Of a stretch of 64,000 bases of DNA, positions 1 through 12,427 are shown one piece after another (the stretch's first letter is position 1; every line of letters starts with the position of its first letter). A model generated the notes under the pieces. It was not told the DNA's origin. It ran no database searches and saw only the letters and a program-made list of their open reading frames with translations. The DNA is taken from positions 2,653,001 to 2,717,000 of the forward strand of contig JALDNG010000016.1 in the NCBI GenBank assembly GCA_024349245.1. The letters run 5' to 3'. The translations under genes were made by a program, and so were the position numbers. Origin of the DNA: Neodontobutis hainanensis. Lineage: Eukaryota > Chordata > Actinopteri > Gobiiformes > Odontobutidae.

Positions 1-3000
1 CGCGCTAATACAGTATGGTACATAGAAATGTACTACATAAGCAGCTGGGGAAAGCAGCAAATACAGCACCAACTTCCCAGCCTGAGTGAATGATGGCATT
101 GCTGATTCAGGTCTTGTTCGAGCCAGTGTTTCTTATTCGGTGGGAGGGGAGATGCAATATTTTATCCTGCTGCTTTGGGATACAGATATTGACATTGGCT
201 TGATGGATTTGGTCCAGTACTAGATGGACTGCCAGTACCGGTAACACTAGAACAAACACAGTCCGACCTTTGTGATGAGATTCTCAGACCTCATCCATTT
301 CTGTAACAGAGATTGAGTTGGACCTACTTTAATTGCAGTGTACGGCTAACTCTGCACACCTGTGACCACCTATGGTAGCCTAGCAGGGGCATACTTATGT
401 TGAATTAGATCAGATGTTGCACTGAATTTGAGTATATATTTGGGGATATTGGGATATAACTGTATGTAAACTCGGCATCCTTGTTTAAAATACTCTGTTC
501 CTTAGAAAACCCCTGTCATGAGCCACCCCTTAGAACAGTATTCTGGTCATGGTCTGAGGTGACCCCGGCATCAGCTGTGAGTCATTCATAAGCAGCCTCA
601 GGATTGGTAACACGCTGCCATTCCCATCCGGCCTGTTCCCTGTCAGACCAGATGTGTCCTCTGATATCACTTCAGCAGTTGGGCTCTAGATCTGAACAGG
701 TGGTCTCTGACCTCTACGTGTGCAGGGTTTGTTTGGTCTGTGACCCATTTGTCAGAATAGAACAGGAAAGTATGCATGAAGGAAAAAGATTAGAAGACTT
801 TAATCAAATGCCAATTCAGATCTACTTTGATTCCCCTAGTCTTATTTAATTTAATAATATGACAGATGTCCTTGTCCCATAGCAAGAACAAAATCTGGTG
901 GTTAACATGCATATTTCAATAGCTTATTTTCTGTGCTAAACAAATGGATTTTTTTATAATTTTTTATATAAAAAAGTCTTGGTTGTAACAGTGTGGTAGA
1001 AGCAAAAAACGTTGGACAAGAGAAAATTCTCACTCTGAGAATGTTTTCTCAAAAGACGCTTGCTTTGTTTGTGTGTTTGTTCCAGTCATAAAAAGATATA
1101 AAAGAACAGCTATTTTTAGGTCATAGAATTTGGACGAATAAGAAGACATCAACCTGAAAACTTCAAGCTTTGAGTTAGTTCTGCAATTATCTTAGGCATT
1201 GCATGAATGTATTTATGTATTTATGCACGTTACACATTCATTCTCTCTATTTCTGTTTGTCTTTGTTGCACTGTTACACTGTGTAGGCAAACGTAATCAG
1301 CGCATGAATCAACACTTTACCTTTGTCGTACCAACAAGAAACGTGGCTATAGATGTGACTGCAGTGTCTTTGTGCAGGGTAACGGCAGGTTTTACTTCAA
1401 AGTCCCACATCCTATACATCTTGAGTGCGTTGAGCTCTCACTTGCATCACTTGGCACTGCTTCAGAGCCCACCTGTTTCCAAGGCCTGTGTGAAATGATT
1501 GCTCTCCTCACCGGTATAAACAAGCTACCAGATCCAATTAATAAACTGCTGTTTGTTAGCAACTTGGCTCTGTCCCATGGAAAGGGAAAACTTGGCTACC
1601 GGAGGAGGACAGATATTGGAGGTACCGAGGGAGAGGAATTAGTGGGGTTTGGGCTTGTGAGACAAAAAAATAAAAGAAAGATAAATTTAAAACACTTTAC
1701 AGTTTTTGCAAGAACAGTGAAATGGCATATTGAGTATGTGGCTGTTGTGATAAGCAATTATTGATTCTACCATTTCTGGTCAAAATGAAAACCCAGTCCG
1801 GTTTTATTTCTCACTTTCAATTATACCTCCTTTATAACTTTAATTTATTCAGTCCAGTATATTTATTGTAGTTGCAGCCATATGTGCATCTCATATAGAG
1901 CTATTGGAGCTGTGGGTCATATACTATTTTTAAGTCTTGACAGGTCTTAGTGGAAACAGTAATGCCCAGTCACACAGACTTGTGCCAGTACCTACTGCTT
2001 TGATGTATAGCTTTGATCAATGGCACTGTGGGCCAGGTTCAAATGAGTAATGGCTGCTGTATGGGACATTCTACATTAGTCTTAATTAAAGACTTAAATA
2101 GGACTGTTGGGGGAACAGCGTTGCTTTTGTGTGATAGAAAAAGTCTACAGTGGTTCATTTTATCAAGTCTTTAATATGGACTTTGTATTCTGTGTTTTAT
2201 AAGGTTCATTATGTCTCCATAGGCTTGGTCCTCTGTAATTTATACACCACATAAAACATAAAAAGATGCATAAATCAAAAAGTCCACAATCCATCAGACA
2301 GATGGATATTAATGTTTATGATAATCATGGCTTTACATAGGTACTATGACTTTTTTTGGTGATTTTTATTTTATTTATTTTTCTTTTCCATCTGCAGTCA
2401 CTTTTGCCATTAATTGTACTGTTCTGGGCACTAGAAGAAGCATTAGCCTTTAGATAGCTTAGCGTGGTGACCATTAAAGTTGATTTTGCAATATACAGTA
2501 TTTCCTTTTTATTGCTCTATACTGCTCCTTCACTGAAATAACTCTAACTCTCAAAAAGGTGAAAAAAAAACAAAAAATGTATGTCATACAATGACAAATG
2601 CCTCATTCTAATTTTTTCAGCTGGACCGGTAATGCTGAATGTCTTATTGTAAAGCCTGGCTGAGATATGCTAAAGTGTCCTGCTTTACTATTGAATTTAC
2701 CTACAGCACAACAGCTGTTGTCACTGTGATTCATCTCCGTCGCATTCAACTAATCTTTTGAAATGAAAAATGCCCATTTCTGTAGCCTTTACCTGCAACA
2801 CAAAGCATCACTAATTAGCTGCTCAGATTAGCTCTCAGCTGAAGACCATGTGTTTCCCAATGAGAGCATTTCCTTTCATTCTTCTAAGGCAGGAAAGAAA
2901 GGAGGAAAAAGCCTTTTGAAACACATGGCCACATCCAAACCAAATCATTATTTTTTGGCCAAATAAAAAATATTCCCATAGCAACATCCTTAGTTTATTT

Positions 3001-4854
3001 TTCTGTGGGAAAGAAGATGCACCCCAATTTAATAACACATGACAAATCCAGGATCTCTCTCAATATGTGAGAGGGGGTGTAATATTAGCAAGCTCACTAA
3101 ATATAAAGAAGCAAAGTCCAAACAAAGGTTTTCTGTTCACTTTAATCAGATCTGGCAATTGTACTCGGAGTTAAACTGTATGCTGTGATGTCTCACAGTT
3201 TTAGATTTATTCAAGTGTAAAAAACATTTTACAAACCTGATTATGTGTTTCATAGAAGGAGTAATGTTTTTTGTGCAGTATAGGTAACTTTCTACTGGAC
3301 TTGAACTTTAATAGAAACTAATTCTACAGTTGCACACAAAGACCCTAGTCTACCAATAGAAAATGTTCACCTGTTTTAAATAAACATGAGCTGTTAAACT
3401 TACTCAATATAAATAATTTTATAAATGGTTTCTCCAATTCATTTAAAAAAAAAACACCACCTCCTAGCAGTGTCTCATTAACTATGGACAATAACCTTGT
3501 GTGCTTTGTGAGCTGTGTCGATCCATTTGAAATCTCACCACAGATAGATTTTGGGGACCCACAATAAGACTAGTGTAATACTTTAACTCTGGTATGTACA
3601 CCAGTACTGACACAAAAGCACAAGAAAAGATGATTCCATTATGGTAAAACCTATTGATCAGCAGTGTATCTAATAAAGGAAGATACTTTGAAAACCGGTG
3701 TGGAGGGCACGTTGGATTTATTTATAAGTATCAGTACAATTTGAAAGAATCTTGTCTGAGAACTCGCCAGCAAAACAATGATCCCAAGAATACTTTAACC
3801 ATGATGGCAAACTTACACATTTTAACCACATACATTTTTGTTTTCTCACGGGGTTTAGCATTTTGGGACTGCAGCAAATATACAAAATATAGATTTTAAT
3901 GGTATATAATTCCTACACAAAAGAAAAAAAAACACTTGACTTTTAAAGCTTAGTGGAAGGAGCCACTTCATCTTCCTGTTCAACTTCCCCTTGTGGACAA
4001 ACTGAGCTGCTGAGAAAACGCCTTTTCTTTTTTTAGCACACAAACTGGCAACTTGCTATGTTGCCAAAACTACACACAGCACCTTTGAGTAACCACTTAC
4101 ATTAAATTGTGTTAGTATTGATTTAAATTCCTATAGATATGTGTGATTTGATTATAAGTTTTTGTTTATAGATTTTAGCAATAAAAATAAATTTGGAAGT
4201 GCCATAAGTTTGTCTGCAGGTAGAACTTCTATAGAAACACATTGGCATCTTCTGCTTATCCTTCCTTGTTTGTGATCGCTGTTGTGCTGATACCGTCTCC
4301 CAGTGACACATCTCCCAGGTTTCTCTGTTTACCTGGCTGTCTCCTTCCATTCTTTGCTCTCACCGCCCACGCTCTCCACATGCAGGCTTGTGTTTTTGCG
4401 GTGCTGCTCCTCTCTGTCGCCTTGCAACCTGAGACCTTGTCAAAACCACCAGTGGGGTACCTTGAACCCCGGGCTGCGGTTTCGGTGCCAACACATGTAT
4501 ACCTGAGCTGCGGTGCCAAGTCTCTGTGTGAATTTACTTCCCATGCCAAGGCGTTTTGTTCAGCCTGCTGTAATCTATTCACGGATTATTACAAGGTTAA
4601 ACACTAGTCACCTACAAGAAAAGGGATTAACTCTTAGCTAGTCATTTAAGTCTATATGGCAATGGTAGAGTTTGGATGAATTTGAATTACATGGCTGTCT
4701 TCTAATCACATGTAGGTTGGTACAAGAGGTATAAGAGGGCTTGCTACAAAAAATTGTCAGGATTGGACAGATTGGGTCAGATAGCTACAGTCCATTTATT
4801 ACAATGTATGATCTTTACTCCAAATCTTCTTCATTCTGTAAGCTCAAAACTCAG
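1..4854. other. intron, no gene found
   Basis: AT-rich sequence left of the first recognised exon. Reading frames are short and show no splice context, codon bias or family resemblance. Presumed to be the large 5' intron of the ADAM12-like gene because the exon at 23382 begins inside a codon. No repeat family recognised here. Confidence 0.5.
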
Positions 4855-4862
4855 GTTACTAC
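4855..4862. repeat. target site duplication, left copy
   Basis: gttactac, identical to 5571-5578, flanks the hAT-type element. Confidence 0.88.
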
Positions 4863-5570
4863 TAGGGGTGTGACGGTTATTATATAACCGTGTGATCGGC
4901 GGTTATAGTTGAACACCGTCATTAGAACTCTATAACCGTCAAAACCGTGTCATTAAAATATTTTTTACAAACATTTTTTATCAAAAATTATTTTCATTTT
5001 TTGATAGGATCATAACATGCGCAATATATCGGGAGACATGGTTTTTACCACTTAATGAAGTTTTGTAAATCGTCAGACATGATATTCACCACTTCATTAA
5101 ATTTTGCTTTGTAGAAAACCTTTCTTAAAAACAAATTTCGTTTTGTACAAATTTTATCTTAATTTTAATAAATGTTTCATCAACCAATTGCATGTATTTT
5201 AATAAATAAAAAGCAAATATAGCAGACAATGACAACCGTGACATGGAAGCGCCACCGCGCCGTGTTCACTTGCAAAATGAAAATGAAACTCAGCATACCT
5301 TAGCATTAGCAATTTCGTGAAGAAAGGTAAAACCATGGATCTCGTTGCGAAAAAAAATGTTACATCAAACCAGATGGCAACGGAAAACCAGAAAATCTTG
5401 ATGAGCCTCTGTGCAGAATATGTGGAAAAACGGTATTTGTTACAAATGCCAACACAACTAATCTCCGTAACCATCTTACCCCACCCCCACCCCGCCGACG
5501 GTTATGTTATGAACCGTCACATTTGACTCACGTCATAACCGTCATCAATTCTTAAACCGGCACACCCCTA
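4863..5570 (+). mobile_element. non-autonomous hAT-type DNA transposon (708 bp) with BED zinc-finger remnant
   Basis: The ends are inverted (taggggtgtg at the left, cacaccccta at the right). They are flanked by an identical 8-bp direct repeat, gttactac, at 4855-4862 and 5571-5578, as expected of the hAT superfamily. Subterminal ggttat/ataacc motifs recur near both ends. From an ATG at 5335 there is a broken fragment of a transposase N-terminus: after one frame shift at the A-run near 5350 it reads DEPLCRICGKTV and TTNLRNHL, a C-x2-C...H BED-type zinc finger. The catalytic domain is missing, so movement would have needed a transposase from elsewhere. Confidence 0.88.
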
Positions 5571-5578
5571 GTTACTAC
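5571..5578. repeat. target site duplication, right copy
   Basis: gttactac, identical to 4855-4862. Confidence 0.88.
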
Positions 5579-8500
5579 CTTACAGCAATTCTATCATCTG
5601 GTTTTGCAAGACTAGTTTTACTTAATGTTAATCTTAAAGCCCTTAATGATCACATTTCGCCTACTGCCATCTTTCATTAGTTGTCTAGAGAGTATGTGCC
5701 TAATGTGGAGCGTCCTTGGGAAGACGTTGGCCTCTCTCGAAGGACAGGGGAAGGAGAGATTCTTAGGTGTTGCTGAAAGAAAAGATTAGAGTGGGACTAT
5801 TTTGACTGGTGGGCTCAGCGCCAAGCGTTAGAGCCAAGTCTTCTACTGTCATGAGTTCACTTTCCTTTCTCATCTCCATCTTTTCCTGTGACAAAGATTG
5901 ATTTTTGCCAATCTGAAGATGAGGATTTGTTTTTTATCCACAGTAAAATGCCAGAATTTTCTGTATGTACCGGTTTTGTGCTTTAGCCAAAACATTACAA
6001 AAAAGCTTTTTAAAGATCCCCCAAAAGCAGGATGTTAACCATATGGCATCATCTATTTGTTTAGAACTACAGACCTATTTTTAGGGCCCTGCGGCAGTGG
6101 GGAGGGTGGTGCAGGTTTTTGTCACTGCACTTAGAAAAGAAAGCTTGTGTATGCTAATTTCTCATTCATGCCAAGGCACGCTGAGTGAATCATTTCCTAA
6201 TTTGAACTGGTTTTAACTAAACATGGAGTGCACATAGAGCGGGTCACCTGTCAAGGGTACAACTACAAGAACGATTAGAGCTCTGCTGGCATAATCACTT
6301 TCACTGTCCTTTATGCTTCCCCAGCCTCCACTCCTTGTCTAATGGAAGTGTTTTTAAAATTTTTAGATAACAATGTATGTCATGAGTGGATTGAGCTGTT
6401 ATCTTGAAGTAAGTAATCAGAAACTGTATGAGAGTTTTGATATGGTAGAATGGGTTTGTTGAAGCATAACATCTGTATTTATCAGGGGATGCATTTATCT
6501 ACATCAGCAGGAAACAATGTGACCAGAGAACATGAGTAATTATATTTTCACTCGCAATACATAGATTTGTCAAGATAATAAAAAGCCTGTGTGACCTTCA
6601 TCGATAGGATAATATTCAAGCCCACATCTGTCTATGACATCATCCAACCAATAAGTTTGTCATCATATTATAACTCCTGCTGGCAGGAGGCCAAATCGCT
6701 ATAAGAGCATAGTTCAAAAGTATTAATTATAAACCGAAATGGCTTTGTGTGTGATAAATTTTCCCTCTCTCTGTTCGGTACAGAATAGGTCATTTGTAGT
6801 GGCCTTTTTTTAGAATTACTAAGTCTTCAGCCTGAGATTAAGCAGCCCTGCAGCTGGTTTGCCTCTCACAGGTGTTTATCGGATACAGTTAATGCTGGCA
6901 ATATTGCTCACAAGATCTGTGCAAAATAAAGGAATTATTGACAACAGCGATGTGGCAGCCTGTCAATATGAGCAGCCACTGTTCTGCTGCATTTAATTAG
7001 TCTACATCAGCCATATGGTCCACCTCCTGTACACATCAAAAATCTTTATTTATGTTGTTATGCAACCTTTTATATCACATAAGATGATTTCTACTGCATC
7101 AAGTCTACTGCAACAATGTATTTAAACTTTGACATCTGTCGTTTGTAACATTGGCCCTGTCCCAGCAGCAGGTAGGCACACTCATTGTACTCCATTAGCC
7201 AGTCCATGCTTCTTCCTCATCCAACTTACCTGGGAGAAGGTCACACTTTTTTACAATAATGTACAGTTAAATAGGCTTTTTTTCCTATTTGGTACACCAG
7301 ATGATCCATAACATTAGGGTTAGGATTAAGTTTGTTTCTTCCCTCGTTTAGCAAACCTTTAAAAATGTAGGTAGAAACGAGCATGCATAAAATAGAAAAA
7401 GCTTTCTTATCAGTTTGCTTTAGGATTGACAGAGTCCCTTGGATGACAGACAAAAATGTGTTCTACTTTCAAAACTTCTACTGTACTTTCAAATTCCCTC
7501 CTCTACCACTTCCTTCAGGTAATACAGACCGCTCACAGGTTAGAGACATCAGAGAAATGCCAAGGATCTGACAGCTGGAATCCAAAAGTCAGTGCACTTA
7601 TTCACTTACATTTTTTTGCCACCCATAGTCCGACTAATAATCGTGCGCTCTATAAGCCAGCAGCCGTGATGCCTCGCGCTACTCTAGATCAGTGCCGGTG
7701 ACAGAATGCTCACCCCAATCCTTATTTAAAAAAGATACATCAGTGCCAAGTGAAAGTTTCCGTCTCCTGCGTGTTTGCGAACTAATGGGCTGGAGAATGA
7801 CAGATAGGATGCTATTATCTTATTGGAGAATCAGCGCGGCATCCATGAAAGATACAAAGAGTGCGCCTAATGATGCAAGGCGTTTTTTAAGAGCAAGGGA
7901 ACGTTAAACCAGGGTGGATTGCTGAGGGTCCGGGATGGGAGCAGTCAGTGAAGTGACAGGGTGCTGTATTAAAGCAGTTCCGCCGTAAGCTTCTTATTTT
8001 TGAATTTCAAAGCAGATTGGTGAAGGTGCAGGAGTTGATTCACATTGATATGCGCCGATTATAAAATGCTGCGTGTGGGGAAAAATCAAAGACACGGAAA
8101 AGGAAAAATATAACAGAGGGGAGAAAATACAAGACAGAAATATCTTCAATATTTTCTCTGCTCAGTTCTTAATTGCAAAAATCCCCCCCAAGACATTAAA
8201 AATATGGCTGAACAATGAGGCGGCTCAGGGGAGCAGCCATAGATTAATTGGACAGATAGGAACCCTCTGACATTAACATTTATGCATTTGTTTACTCTTT
8301 TTCAATGAATAATAATAGACCACCTTTCTTGAAGATCCCTAGTCACTCATTAGTTCCGGTGTGGAGCCAGTTATGGATGGGAATATTGAAGGAGGACCCA
8401 AGAAAAACAGTGCATTTTTTTTATTAAGACAACTTCTTAAACTTTTAAAAACAATTCGAAGATCAGACTTGTTTTCAATATATCAGCTTTAGAATATGGA

Positions 8501-10834
8501 TTATAATTGGCACATGAGCTGTGTGTTATGTTATTTTAGAACAGGACAAACAAATACCCTTTTTGCTGCACGGAAGACTTATCAACTAATCTAGAAAGTC
8601 TGAAAGTCTTAAGTAGTCAGAACTACATTATTAATGCAAAAATGTACATGCATCACAAAAAAACGCATGTATGATGGGGCTGTCCAGATATCAATACCAA
8701 TACTCAATACTCAGTAGTGTAAGCGCCTCTTGTAATCGTATTACCTCCTCTGCTCTACTTGTTTGACCTCCTCAGACATAATGTTTACTTACTGCATTGT
8801 GAGTTTTCATTCCCCTTTTTTAAATAGCACTGTTTAGTTGCATTACTGAAATCACTAATATCAGTCACTACTAATCAATGAAGACAATGATTAATGTTAA
8901 GCAAACTGTAAAGTGATGCTGTGTTTAAGTGTTAAGAGGCTCAGTAATGGAAGTCACTTAACAAAACATCTAAAGATCTGTGTATGGTTCATAAGTAGTT
9001 TCCTGGACCTGTACTCAGTATTGGCAAATACTTAATTTAAAGGGATGAGTTGTGTGTACGTCAATAAACGTCAATAGAGCTCTAGACACATGGCTCATTG
9101 TCACAATCATTATGTGATCCGCCATATTGGCAGGAAAAAGCTAGTGAAAAATGAATTGCGGATCTAAAGTTGTCAGCTGTTGAAATCCACAGTTGTTGAA
9201 TTATATGACACAACACAGAGTAGATGTAGTATCCCTGACAGTTTTAAATATTTTTTATGTTTATTCATTTGTTTATTAAAAAGGGATAAGGCCAGTCGCA
9301 TAAACCTACAGCATACAGGCGTTAACTATCAGCTCTGTATTGATAGAACACTTGACCTCGTAGCTGCTATACCCCAGAGTCACTAAAGCAGCTAATACTT
9401 TTCAATGTTGTAGCTATGGAAGTGTATTACAAAGAGGTATTAGAGGGATTGTATTCTTTGAACTTACCTGGTCAGAAGTGGTCACTGCAACAGAGTTAGG
9501 ATCCCATTTTCTTCAGATTCCCTCTATCCAAGCTTGGACTGTTTTTGTCTTCTCTGTGCTAGTTCTGTCTGCTGGACAACAAATGTCTACACTGTCACAA
9601 AACACAGAAGAAGACCTTTTGGCCTTTTTGTTTGCTGCACTGGTTTGTCCTAATTAGCCATGAGCTATTTGGGTTTAATTTCACAAAGCACTGTTTCTAT
9701 TCTTTTTGCAACACTACACTGTATAAAAATTGTTCTTCCTGCCTCTGGTCGCTGGATCAAAGCACGCACTGATCATTGATCATCTGATTGTTCTGTATTG
9801 CCTTGTGCGTAAATGGGGCAAAGTGCCATTGGTTGGACCTTAGCACAATTTTGCTATAAACTTTGTGAAAACAAGCTTGGCACTTTTGTTTATTATCATT
9901 TTCAGTAGTATAGACTGGTCTACAGATGTGAAGCTTTTCTGCCAACATGTTGGAAACGGCTAAATTGTAGCAGCCAACATTGAAGGATTATGCATCAATG
10001 TGCAATGAAATTGTCCTAATGTTTGAATACTTCATTAAATTAGTATTCACTCTTGAAAGATAATTACGATCTGTAGAAAATATAGAGTGAGCAAATAAGA
10101 TACATTATTAAGTTTAAAGCCAGCAATAACTTTAACCACTGCATATTGATCAGAACCACAATTAAAAGAATGCAATTAAAAGTGTTTATGGTTCACTGCT
10201 CATTATTAGCCCTGATGATGTAGCCTTGAGGCATTAAGTGTGAGCGTCATATTTTCTGAATTATGCAGTGCTCTTTTGTGGAGGTAATACAGACTATATT
10301 TTAGCCAAACATTTCACTTCAGAGCTGTTTTGGGCATTTATTCCCACAAATAGCCTCAGAGGTGCAATATGTGTAGATACCAATGCCAGAAGGTAATTTT
10401 GCACAAGACTGAGAGAAGTGGTGTTGGAGCAGCTGACCGTAGAGTGATGTAAAAAGTTTGGCCCCCAAAGCTCTTTCACTCCCACTGGTTTTACAAATTA
10501 TTCCATTTAAGGGATGCAGGGGGAATATGAGATCATGTTTTCTGTAGAGTTTTATAAAAATATATGTTTAGTGAGGGAATTGTTTTTATTGTGAAATATT
10601 CCAATGGTGAAGGCCAGCAGCAATCAAACAGTTCATTTTAAAAGGCTTTGTGCAAAATCAGAGGATTTAATTGCAGTGACATAGCTTTTACTTGAATTTT
10701 ACACCAAAACAGATGTTCCGTTTTTAATAAACTGCATAATCAGTGGTTATAAAATGGATAAATACAACAATTCTTTTCAATCATGAAACACTTGAGCATT
10801 TCACATAGAAATGAAGAGGATGAAATATGGCCAC
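5579..10834. other. intron, no gene found
   Basis: Non-coding AT-rich sequence. Short frames only; none recognised. A stretch near 8720-8790 shares words with 13690-13745 and may be an old dispersed repeat. Confidence 0.5.
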
Positions 10835-10863
10835 CTATGATGTCCAATAAAAGGACATCATAG
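10835..10863. repeat. 11-bp inverted repeat (hairpin)
   Basis: ctatgatgtcc at 10835-10845 and its exact reverse complement at 10853-10863 enclose a 7-base loop. It lies directly before the truncated SINE and may be the remains of a small inverted-repeat element. Confidence 0.6.
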
Positions 10864-10869
10864 AGGGTA

Positions 10870-11040
10870 GAGAGGTCGATTCTTATTCTCCCCACAGGTC
10901 ATACTGTTGTTGTGTCCTTGGGCAAGACACTTAACCCACCTTGCCTCCAGTGGCTGTAACATTGGTAATTACATTAGAACAATGTAAGTCGCTTTGGATA
11001 AAAGCGTCTGCTAAATGAATAAATGAAATGAAATGAAATT
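10870..11040 (+). mobile_element. tRNA-derived SINE, 5'-truncated, + strand
   Basis: It starts in the region after the B box (gtcgattcttattctccc), followed by the body with tgtccttgggcaagacactt. It ends with the tail gtcgctttggataaaagcg, tctgctaaatgaataaatg and a short (aaatg)n run. The tail resembles those of teleost SINEs mobilised by L2-type LINEs. Same family as 12209-12427 and 16447-16664. Confidence 0.82.
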
Positions 11041-12208
11041 ATGCAAAAAAGGTTTTGTGTTGGTAGTAGAGCATGCACAATACAGTACACTGTTTGCACC
11101 AGTATAGTGCATTGATGTAAAAGTTTATTGTATAAACAGAACATTATCCAACCATTTTGGAGTTGTAGAATTTTTTTTCTTTTACTAAAGGGAAGATTTC
11201 CTCCACCTTAGCTCCAGGGTAATAGTGGGTCTATTGTCCAATAGTTAACCATAGATTGTAAATAAAATGGATGTATTCCACCCATTGGTTCTCTATTTAC
11301 TGATATTGACGTTATGACAGGGCAATAAAACGGTGGTTACATCCGGGCTTTTTGGATTTTAGTGCATAAATAAACAATAGTTTTTAGATAGCATAAACGG
11401 ACATATTAATAAAAAATTCACCCTCCCAACAGAGTTGTCACCAAGTAAAAACTTAGCTCTAGAGACCAGAGCCATCTTTTGTAATAGGCTGTAAACATGA
11501 TTTTTATACTTATATTTCCGCTTTTGGAGCCTGCCCTCTGGTGGACGGCGGTATATTGCTGTATATCGCTGTATGGCGGCACCCTTACTCGAGGTCTGTT
11601 AAAGAGGTTCCATGAGAGAGAGGCTTTGTGTTAACATGTTATTTCAACATAAATATCTATTTAAATAATTACATTTATGAGATGCTGGAAGACAAAAAAA
11701 GTATTTTTAAATACAGTATAATGTAATTGTAATGTAATGGTCCAGTAATATATCCAAGAATGTCTTGATGCAGTTCTCAGTAGCAGATATAAGAGCCTCT
11801 TGTACTCGTCCAATACTGCTGTAGCAGTATTTTACTCAATGGACTGAAATTATTCAAATATGTTGCATTTTTCTACAACGTACATTTCAAACATTGTCTG
11901 AAGGTTATCCAGTTCATCTTGAAGAAAAGGTTGAAACAAAGGCATCTGGACTTAGTATTACAAAGAATTACTAGTTGGATCTCAAGGAGCAGGATTAAAT
12001 CGAAGTAGATAAAACTTCTTCTAAATGTTTGAAAACATACAATCCTTTAGCGAAATTAAGAATCATAAGCTCTTTATTTAAGATACAATTAGTCCAGTGT
12101 TAGGGAAAATGTTATGAATCAAAACTGGTCACGCAGTTCTTGTGTCATCCTTCTACCATTCACCTTTTTTGGGGCAAAAAGATTAGAGAGTTATTGTAAA
12201 AGGCTATT
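11041..12208. other. intron; possible unclassified repeat and Penelope-derived scrap
   Basis: 11200-11600 has a repeat-like character (gccctctggtggacgg, then a short tattgctgtatatcgctgta run), but I cannot name a family. 11893-11965 contains ggcatctggacttag and neighbouring words in the order found in the Penelope-like terminal repeat at 29533-29657, strongly diverged. Confidence 0.4.
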
Positions 12209-12427
12209 ACATTTACATTTACGTTTATTCATTTAGCTGACGCTTTTATCCAAAGTGATTTGCATTGTTCTACAGTAATTACCAGTGTTACAGTCACTGG
12301 AGGCAAGGTGGGTTAAGTGTCTTGCCCAAGGACACAACGACAGTATGAACTGTGGGGAGAGTGGGAATTGAACCGCATACCTTCCGGTTGAAAGACGACT
12401 GCTTTACCCACTGAGCTACTGCCGCCC
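12209..12427 (-). mobile_element. tRNA-derived SINE, near full length, - strand
   Basis: Read on the minus strand, the head ggcggcagtagctcagtggg carries an A box and ggttcaattcc a B box, the RNA polymerase III promoter of a tRNA. The shared body (ccttgggcaagacacttaac) and the tail gctaaatgaataaacg follow. Best-preserved head of the three copies. Confidence 0.87.

Noticed and set aside
4242..4607. 121-codon open frame with a hydrophobic start
   Set aside because: Looks signal-like, but the same stretch is open on both strands and in several frames, and there is no homology or splice context I recognise.
12360..12427. tRNA-like sequence with A and B boxes
   Set aside because: It is the head of a SINE, continuous with the SINE body and tail, and not a tRNA gene.
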